64,000 nt of DNA from Mucilaginibacter sp. (GTDB taxonomy: Bacteria; Bacteroidota; Bacteroidia; Sphingobacteriales; Sphingobacteriaceae). Both the position numbers and the translations under genes were made by a program. The notes under the pieces are model-generated. The model was given only the letters and a program-made list of their open reading frames with translations. It was not told the origin of the DNA and ran no database searches. Of this stretch, positions 58,999 to 64,000 are shown in pieces; the stretch's first letter is position 1, and each line of letters begins with the position of its first letter. Where the stretch lies: positions 1 through 64,000 of the forward strand of contig NZ_JANYGH010000026.1 in the NCBI RefSeq assembly GCF_025362475.1, given 5' to 3'.

Positions 58999-59727
58999 AT
59001 GGATAACCGTTTAATATCGCATCATAAAAATATATTGCATGATGGTTTTACCATTATAAATAACGTTTACAACGATGCCGAACTTAGGGGCATCCTTGAT
59101 GTTATAGCGTCGGCAGATCAATCAAACCCTGCATTTAGAAAAACGGAAGATTTGTTTGCCATAAGGCAGTTTTTAAAGGAATTACCACAGGTAGTTCCTT
59201 TAATTTTTAACAGCAATTTAAAAACGCTTATTCATGCGTTGTTTGATGGGAACTACTTTGTTATAAAATCCATCTACTTTGATAAGCCCGAATTAAGTAA
59301 TTGGTTTGTATCCTGGCACCAAGATTTGACCATTGTGGTTGATAAAAGGGCCGATATCCTGGGCTATGGTCCCTGGACGGTAAAGCAGAACCAGTTTGGC
59401 GTGCAGCCGCCCTTAGATATTCTTAAAAATAACTTCACTATTCGTATTCATTTAGATGACACAGACCAGGATAACGGCGCTTTAAAGGTGATCCCCGGAT
59501 CGCACAAAAAAGGTGTTTATCGCCCCGAAACCATCAACTGGGCTGCGGAAACAGAAACAACCTGTAATGTAAAAGCCGGCGGCGTAATGGTTATGCGTCC
59601 GCTACTCTTCCATGCATCAAACAGAACTACCAATAATAAAAAGAGGAGGGTAGTGCATATTGAATTTAGCAAGACGGAATTAGCAGAAGGATTGGGTTGG
59701 GGTGAGAAAATGGAATACTATTTTTGA
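58999..59727 (+). CDS. Phytanoyl-CoA dioxygenase (PhyH) family protein
   Basis: A 242-residue Fe(II)/2-oxoglutarate oxygenase. The facial triad appears as SWHQD (HxD) and a distal histidine in RPLLFHASN, with a following arginine (KKRRVVHIEF) for 2-oxoglutarate. Substrate unknown. It lies 10 bp after ccmF, so it may be co-transcribed, but a functional link is not evident. Confidence 0.87.
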   Translation: MDNRLISHHKNILHDGFTIINNVYNDAELRGILDVIASADQSNPAFRKTEDLFAIRQFLKELPQVVPLIFNSNLKTLIHALFDGNYFVIKSIYFDKPELSNWFVSWHQDLTIVVDKRADILGYGPWTVKQNQFGVQPPLDILKNNFTIRIHLDDTDQDNGALKVIPGSHKKGVYRPETINWAAETETTCNVKAGGVMVMRPLLFHASNRTTNNKKRRVVHIEFSKTELAEGLGWGEKMEYYF

Positions 59728-59803
59728 AAAATACTGCGCTAACCTACGGGGAATTGAAGCGTACAATCTGAACGAAGAGCTATTGGAGTAAGCCAGTTAG
59801 CCT

Positions 59804-60514
59804 TTAATCTTCAAGCATGTGGCATTTGGTACCGTAATTTATTCCCACGCTTTTAAAGTATTTTCTGAGTATATCATATTTTTGGGTGCAAAACTCACCA
59901 ATATCTAATTTACCGGATTTAGATGAATAATGTTTGCAACCAAAACAGATCTCCAGATAGTCATAAACTTTGCCTTGCCTATCGAAAAATATAAAAGCAT
60001 TACGTGGTTCATAGCAGGAGGCTCCGCCAGTCTGACTGAACCCTATGTTTTTCCTGAAATCGGTATTATAGATAATATTTGTTAGACGATTGATCTGCAT
60101 TTGATCCAATATTTTCACTTCGAGCAAATTGGAAAAATCTAAACTGTCTTTTATAACTTGCAATCCTATATTGTGTGGAGGTACAATATGTTTTGTTGAG
60201 TCCCCATCAATAATTACTTCTTCATTTGGTACTTCAAGTGCATGATACGAAATAGCCAGTATTTTGACAGCCTTTGAAAAAGGATACTTTTTTAAACGTT
60301 GTTTAACTGTGTATTGATTGGTAAAAATGCAATGATCATAAGATGGTTTCCATAGTTTCCTTAACCTCTCAAATTCCGCCAAGGTGAAAACTTTTTGTTT
60401 TTTAATTTTTTTATGGTGAATCGTTGTGTCGGTAGGTAGTTGAATATTTGCCTTTTCTGCATAACAACGCAGCCCCATCAATAAAAACAAACAAAACAAT
60501 AGTTTAGGTTTCAT
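59804..60514 (-). CDS. Secreted hypothetical protein with C-terminal cysteines
   Basis: A 236-residue protein with a signal peptide (to about residue 19) and a basic linker HHKKIKKQKVF. The C-terminal part contains GGASCYEPRNAFIFFDRQG, LEICFGCKHY and GEFCTQKYDILRKYF, with four or five cysteines that could form disulfides or bind metal. No family recognised. It lies 23 bp after the alpha/beta hydrolase gene on the same strand, so the two may form an operon. Confidence 0.68.
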   Translation of the reverse strand: MKPKLLFCLFLLMGLRCYAEKANIQLPTDTTIHHKKIKKQKVFTLAEFERLRKLWKPSYDHCIFTNQYTVKQRLKKYPFSKAVKILAISYHALEVPNEEVIIDGDSTKHIVPPHNIGLQVIKDSLDFSNLLEVKILDQMQINRLTNIIYNTDFRKNIGFSQTGGASCYEPRNAFIFFDRQGKVYDYLEICFGCKHYSSKSGKLDIGEFCTQKYDILRKYFKSVGINYGTKCHMLED

Positions 60515-60537
60515 TTGGTTAAGTTACCAAAATGAAA

Positions 60538-61461
60538 TTATCCCTGCTTTAAAAATGAAAGTATCTTCGCGTTCACCGTATCTGGTTTCTCGAGGAAAGG
60601 CAAATGCCCGGCATCAGTAACCGGGAAAAAATCCACTTTCAGTACACTGCGGATAGAATCGCTGAAGCGGAATGGTACCGTTTTATCATCCTTGCCCCAG
60701 ATTAACAATACCGATTTATTGGCACTGTTAAGGCAAGCGTTACTCTCGCGGCCACCTTCGTTATAGTCATATAGGGTTGATACCAGGGCGTTCCTAAAGC
60801 CTTTATATTTCATTTGTGGCAGATAAAGCTCTTCCCATCCCGGATGTTGTTTGGGGTATTTAAAATCGGTAACCTGCCCTCTTGCCCGCTCCTTTGAATT
60901 TACAGCCTCGTTGTATATCGTTACATATTTAGGAGCATTGGGCTTTCTGTTTTCGTAAGCCGGATCAATAAGTATAACTTTGTTGATCAAATCGGGATGT
61001 TTGCAGGTAAAGTTGGTAACAATTTTGCCACCGAAAGATACACCGGCCAAATTGATTTTGCCCTGCAGCTTTAACTGTTTAATAAGGTCAAATAACTGGG
61101 TATCGTATAGTTCTTTATTATAAATAACAGCAGGTCTGTCAGAGTAACCCCGACCGTAGGTGTCATACCGTAATACTTTATAGCCTTTATTAACAAGATA
61201 TTCATAGGTGCCATCCCATATATAATAGGGAACGCTAAAGCCATGAACAAGTATAACAACTGTGCCATTTTGGGGGCCTTTAAGCTCGTAATGAGTAATG
61301 CCCTGGCTTAGTTTGATAAAGCTGCCTGCAATATTTTTACGGTCGGCATCGGTTAAAGTTTTTTCCTCTTTATTGTTATATTCATAAAAACAATATAATA
61401 TCAAAAAGGCTGCACCGAACAGAAATATTACAATTATTATACTTACTTTAAGTATTTTCAT
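60538..61461 (-). CDS. Membrane-anchored alpha/beta hydrolase
   Basis: A 307-residue protein with an N-terminal membrane anchor (about 5-25). Oxyanion segment LVHGFSVPYYIWDG, nucleophile Ser142 in LAGVSFGGKIV, acidic residue in IWGKDDKTVPF and His in DAGHLPFLEKP. Related to carboxylesterases and meta-cleavage hydrolases; substrate unknown. Confidence 0.9.
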   Translation of the reverse strand: MKILKVSIIIVIFLFGAAFLILYCFYEYNNKEEKTLTDADRKNIAGSFIKLSQGITHYELKGPQNGTVVILVHGFSVPYYIWDGTYEYLVNKGYKVLRYDTYGRGYSDRPAVIYNKELYDTQLFDLIKQLKLQGKINLAGVSFGGKIVTNFTCKHPDLINKVILIDPAYENRKPNAPKYVTIYNEAVNSKERARGQVTDFKYPKQHPGWEELYLPQMKYKGFRNALVSTLYDYNEGGRESNACLNSANKSVLLIWGKDDKTVPFRFSDSIRSVLKVDFFPVTDAGHLPFLEKPDTVNAKILSFLKQG

Positions 61462-61541
61462 AGAGTATTAGATGATGATTACTAAAATACACAAATATTT
61501 AATCGGATTTAGCTGATTAACAGTTTAATTGTAAAATTAAT

Positions 61542-62324
61542 ATGCGCATAACAATTATAGGATCGGGCAACGTGGCAACACATATGGCGGCAGCTTTTAA
61601 AAATGCCGGTCACCGTATTGTACAGGTTTATAGCCCTAATATGCACAATGCGGCGTTGTTAGCTTATCATGTAGGAGCTGCAGCCATAGATGAAATCAGT
61701 AATATCGACCCAAACACAGATATATTTATTATCGCGATTAAAGACGATGCCATAGCCCAAACTGCCGAAGCATTAGCATCATATCAAAAACTAATAGTGC
61801 ACACCTCCGGTTCAACAGGTATAGATGTGCTGTTGACTCATACTAATAAGGCCGGAGTACTTTATCCCCTTCAAACTTTTAGCAAAATCCGCGAAGTTGA
61901 TTTTGCCACTGTTCCGTTGTGTATTGAAGCTGCAAATGATAATATATATGCTGATTTAGAGCAACTTGCAACTACTGTAAGCAATAATATTTATAGCATT
62001 AACTCATCAGGGCGCAGAATATTGCACCTGGCAGCAGTGTTTGCCTGTAATTTTCCGAATTACTTATATGGAGTGGCGCAACAACTGCTTACTGATCATG
62101 AATTGGACTTTAATTTACTAAGGCCACTGATATTGGAGACTGCTCAAAAGGTGCAGCAACAATCACCTGTGGCCGTGCAAACTGGTCCCGCTGTTCGTAA
62201 TGATCAAACAACCATGGATGAGCATCTGCAAATGCTTGTTAATAAACCCCAGTTACAGGATATATATGCTTTATTGAGTCAGGGTATTATCAAAAACAAT
62301 AATGGTGAGCCCGGGGATAAGTAA
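61542..62324 (+). CDS. Rossmann-fold DUF2520 protein (P5C reductase-like)
   Basis: A 260-residue protein starting ITIIGSGNVATHMAAAF, the dinucleotide-binding loop, with VHTSGSTGIDVL and GVLYPLQTFSK in the middle. Its C-terminal helical DUF2520 domain contains HLAAVFACNFPNYLYG. Relatives include F420- or NAD(P)-dependent reductases, but the reaction is unknown. It lies 19 bp upstream of the ferredoxin gene and is probably co-transcribed. Confidence 0.85.
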   Translation: MRITIIGSGNVATHMAAAFKNAGHRIVQVYSPNMHNAALLAYHVGAAAIDEISNIDPNTDIFIIAIKDDAIAQTAEALASYQKLIVHTSGSTGIDVLLTHTNKAGVLYPLQTFSKIREVDFATVPLCIEAANDNIYADLEQLATTVSNNIYSINSSGRRILHLAAVFACNFPNYLYGVAQQLLTDHELDFNLLRPLILETAQKVQQQSPVAVQTGPAVRNDQTTMDEHLQMLVNKPQLQDIYALLSQGIIKNNNGEPGDK

Positions 62325-62343
62325 TTTTGTTACTTTTGCCTAA

Positions 62344-62676
62344 ATGAACATTTTTAAAGTAAAGATAAATTTCGAGGAAAAAGGGCATGAAGCCATTGAG
62401 CTGCCAATAGCCGAGGGAGAATCTGTATTGGACGTATGCCTGGAGAATGGCATAGAACTACAGCATAATTGCGGCGGAGTTTGTGGGTGTAGTACCTGCC
62501 ACGTTTACGTTAACAAAGGAATGGATAACATCCAGGAAATTTCTGATAAAGAAGAGGATTTTATTGACAGGGCAGTTAACCCACGCATCAGCTCTCGTCT
62601 GGGTTGCCAGTGTGTAATTGTTGACGGCGATATAGAGGTTACCCTGCCAGATCAATCACAATTCCTTGGCCATTAA
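62344..62676 (+). CDS. Adrenodoxin-type 2Fe-2S ferredoxin
   Basis: A 110-residue ferredoxin. Cluster ligands fit the C-x5-C-x2-C...C pattern at Cys43, Cys49, Cys52 and Cys88 (HNCGGVCGCSTC and RLGCQ). This is the ISC-type ferredoxin that supplies electrons for iron-sulfur cluster assembly, consistent with iscX about 160 bp downstream. A TACTTTTG -7-like element lies just before its ATG. Confidence 0.93.
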   Translation: MNIFKVKINFEEKGHEAIELPIAEGESVLDVCLENGIELQHNCGGVCGCSTCHVYVNKGMDNIQEISDKEEDFIDRAVNPRISSRLGCQCVIVDGDIEVTLPDQSQFLGH

Positions 62677-62833
62677 GAAATTTTAGAACAGCCCGAAAAG
62701 CCGGAAACGGTTTTGCTCAGAACGCGCTATGCGGCAAGAACAATAATTACGGGATGCCGTTAATGTGTCATTAAAACAGAGATAAATACCAAATATAACG
62801 TATAGCTTAATATTAAGCGTATAACACAAGAAA

Positions 62834-63076
62834 ATGAGCGAGAACAGATTTGCCCTACCAATTCACTGGAACGATTACGAGGATATTGCCATTGAACTTT
62901 ACGAAAAGTTTGGTGCCGAATTTGACGAATCAAAAATATACAGGATTCGTTTTACTGAGTTATTGGAGTGGGTGCTAAGCCTGCCCAACTTTGCCGGTAC
63001 AAAAGCCGAATCAAACGAAGGTCACCTGGAGCAAATTCAATCGGCCTGGGTATATGAGTGGCGGGATAATCAATAG
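62834..63076 (+). CDS. iscX: Fe-S assembly protein IscX
   Basis: An 80-residue acidic protein with IHWNDYEDIAIELYEKF, RFTELLEWVLSLPNF and a C-terminal IQSAWVYEWRD, matching IscX, which binds IscS and iron and modulates cluster assembly. Length is slightly above the E. coli protein (66 aa). Its nearness to the ISC-type ferredoxin supports the call. Confidence 0.93.
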   Translation: MSENRFALPIHWNDYEDIAIELYEKFGAEFDESKIYRIRFTELLEWVLSLPNFAGTKAESNEGHLEQIQSAWVYEWRDNQ

Positions 63077-63200
63077 TCCTGTTTACAGAAAATAGTTAGC
63101 AGTTATTAGTTAAAAGTTAGCGTAATCTCCCGGCTTAGTCGTTTCAGAAAATTAATCTGAATGGCCGGTGTAATTAAAATAAAATCAGTGTAATCCTCCA

Positions 63201-63722
63201 ATGGAATCATTCCTGAATAAGTTAAAAGATATAACCACATTTATTTTTGATGTGGATGGTGTACTTACCGATGGTTCTGTTTTTGTAACAGATAGCGGCG
63301 AGCAAAGCAGGGCCTTTAATATAAAGGATGGTTATGCCCTGCAGTTGGCTGTTAAATGCGGTTATAATGTTTGCGCCATATCTGGCAGCAGATCTAAGAG
63401 TGCCATATACCGTTTAAATAGTTTAGGTATCCAGGATGTTTATATGGGTACACATACCAAATCCCAGCGGTTTAAGGTTTACCTGGAAGAGAAGGCCATT
63501 ATAGCTACCAATGTTTTATACATGGGCGATGATATCCCCGATCTGGAAGTAATGAAGCTTGCCGGCTTACCTGTTTGCCCGGCCGATGCGGTGGAAGAGA
63601 TAAAAGCAGTAAGTGCTTACGTATCTCCTTACGGCGGCGGCAAAGGCTGCGCCCGCGACATCATTGAAAAAGTACTAAAAGTACAGGACAGGTGGATGAG
63701 CGAAGAGGCCTACAGCTGGTAA
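63201..63722 (+). CDS. kdsC: KDO 8-phosphate phosphatase (HAD family)
   Basis: A 173-residue HAD phosphatase of lipopolysaccharide core synthesis, removing phosphate from 3-deoxy-D-manno-octulosonate 8-phosphate. Catalytic aspartates Asp17 and Asp19 are in FDVDGVLTDG; YMGDDIPDLEVM carries the metal ligands. The small size without cap domain matches KdsC tetramers. It precedes maf by about 150 bp. Confidence 0.93.
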   Translation: MESFLNKLKDITTFIFDVDGVLTDGSVFVTDSGEQSRAFNIKDGYALQLAVKCGYNVCAISGSRSKSAIYRLNSLGIQDVYMGTHTKSQRFKVYLEEKAIIATNVLYMGDDIPDLEVMKLAGLPVCPADAVEEIKAVSAYVSPYGGGKGCARDIIEKVLKVQDRWMSEEAYSW

Positions 63723-63752
63723 GTTAAGTAAAAAGTAAAAAAGTAGAAGTTC

Positions 63753-63867
63753 AAAGTCCTTAGTCTGAAAGTCTTTGCTCCTTGCTCGAAAAAAAGTCCT
63801 TTGTCCATAAATCTTTGCTCCTTGCTCAAAAAAAATCCTTTGTCCCAAAATCCATAAATTTTTGCTC
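63753..63867. repeat. Imperfect tandem repeat before maf
   Basis: A roughly 40-bp unit built around TCTTTGCTCCTTGCTC and AAAGTCCTTTGTCC is repeated about 2.5 to 3 times. The TTTGCTC words start at 63774, 63814 and 63861, and AAAGTCCT occurs at 63753 and 63793. It fills nearly all the gap between kdsC and maf. Confidence 0.7.
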
Positions 63868-63870
63868 ACA

Positions 63871-64000
63871 ATGAATATTCCCAAAATCATTCTTGCATCT
63901 AAATCGCCTCGCAGGCAGGAGTTGTTGAGGTTAATGGATATGGATTTTGAGGTAGTATTAAAGGATGTGGATGAATCATATCCCGAAGGTTTAACACCCC
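63871..64000 (+). CDS. maf: Maf-family nucleotide pyrophosphatase (partial, runs off the right edge)
   Basis: The first 43 codons are present. The translation opens MNIPKIILASKSPRRQELL, the canonical Maf N-terminus with the SxSPRR nucleotide-binding motif, followed by VDESYPEGLTP. Maf proteins hydrolyse non-canonical or house-cleaning nucleoside triphosphates. The rest is outside the window. Confidence 0.92.
   Translation, partial: MNIPKIILASKSPRRQELLRLMDMDFEVVLKDVDESYPEGLTP

Overview
The window looks like chromosomal DNA from a Bacteroidota bacterium of the Sphingobacteriaceae type, closest in style to Mucilaginibacter or Pedobacter; this placement is inferred from gene content. The support is a SusC/SusD pair, a Bacteroidota-type promoter signature (TTTG, 19 bases, then TAnnTTT), weak or absent Shine-Dalgarno sequences, LytS/LytTR signalling, and a capsule locus with Wzi and a long SLBB-type Wza. 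No rRNA, tRNA, CRISPR array, prophage or defence system was recognised.

Layout. 1-187: the last codons of an IS transposase and an IS-end-like sequence. 188-7485 (minus): a complete thiamine operon, thiS-thiC-tenI-thiE-thiG-thiH-thiF(rhodanese)-thiD, headed by a TPP riboswitch. 7486-8034: non-coding, with a two-armed REP-like palindrome and a second copy of the IS-end-like sequence. 8035-15590: single genes, including a DUF2461 protein, a conserved unknown, a flavin oxidoreductase, a TsdA-like dihaem cytochrome c, a Tat-exported DsrE-like protein, a secreted PHP phosphoesterase and an Ohr peroxidase. 15677-28734 (minus): a polysaccharide utilization locus with SusC, SusD, a GntR regulator, a sodium/solute symporter, two six-hairpin glycosidases and a beta-helix glycosidase resembling GH110. 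29181-49218 (plus): an AT-rich capsule/exopolysaccharide locus with Wzi, Wza, Wzz, a 3-acetamido-3,6-dideoxyhexose cassette (two FdtA, FdtC, FdtB), flippase, polymerase candidate, four glycosyltransferases, acyltransferases, a dTDP-L-rhamnose 4-epimerase-like enzyme and a WcaJ-type initiating transferase. 49542-64000: housekeeping and accessory genes, including a LytS/LytTR pair, an S15 peptidase, class I aldolase, an AraC regulator, ccmE-ccmF, ferredoxin, iscX, kdsC and the start of maf.

How the parts work together. In the utilization locus, the SusC and glycosidase transcription units each have a TTTG-N19-TAnCTTTA promoter followed at once by a near-identical 19-bp TTCT-pentamer repeat (18 of 19 bases identical). 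This is the best candidate in the window for an undescribed regulatory circuit: a GntR/LacI-type sensor encoded inside the locus controlling both uptake and degradation. In the capsule locus, gene content predicts a Wzx/Wzy-type polymer started by a hexose-1-phosphate transferase and carrying a dTDP-3-amino-3,6-dideoxyhexose derivative and possibly 6-deoxy-L-talose. The nucleotide-sugar precursor genes (rmlABCD) and a Wzc-type tyrosine kinase are not in the window.

All functional calls rest on reading translated sequence and recognising motifs. No database search was run.
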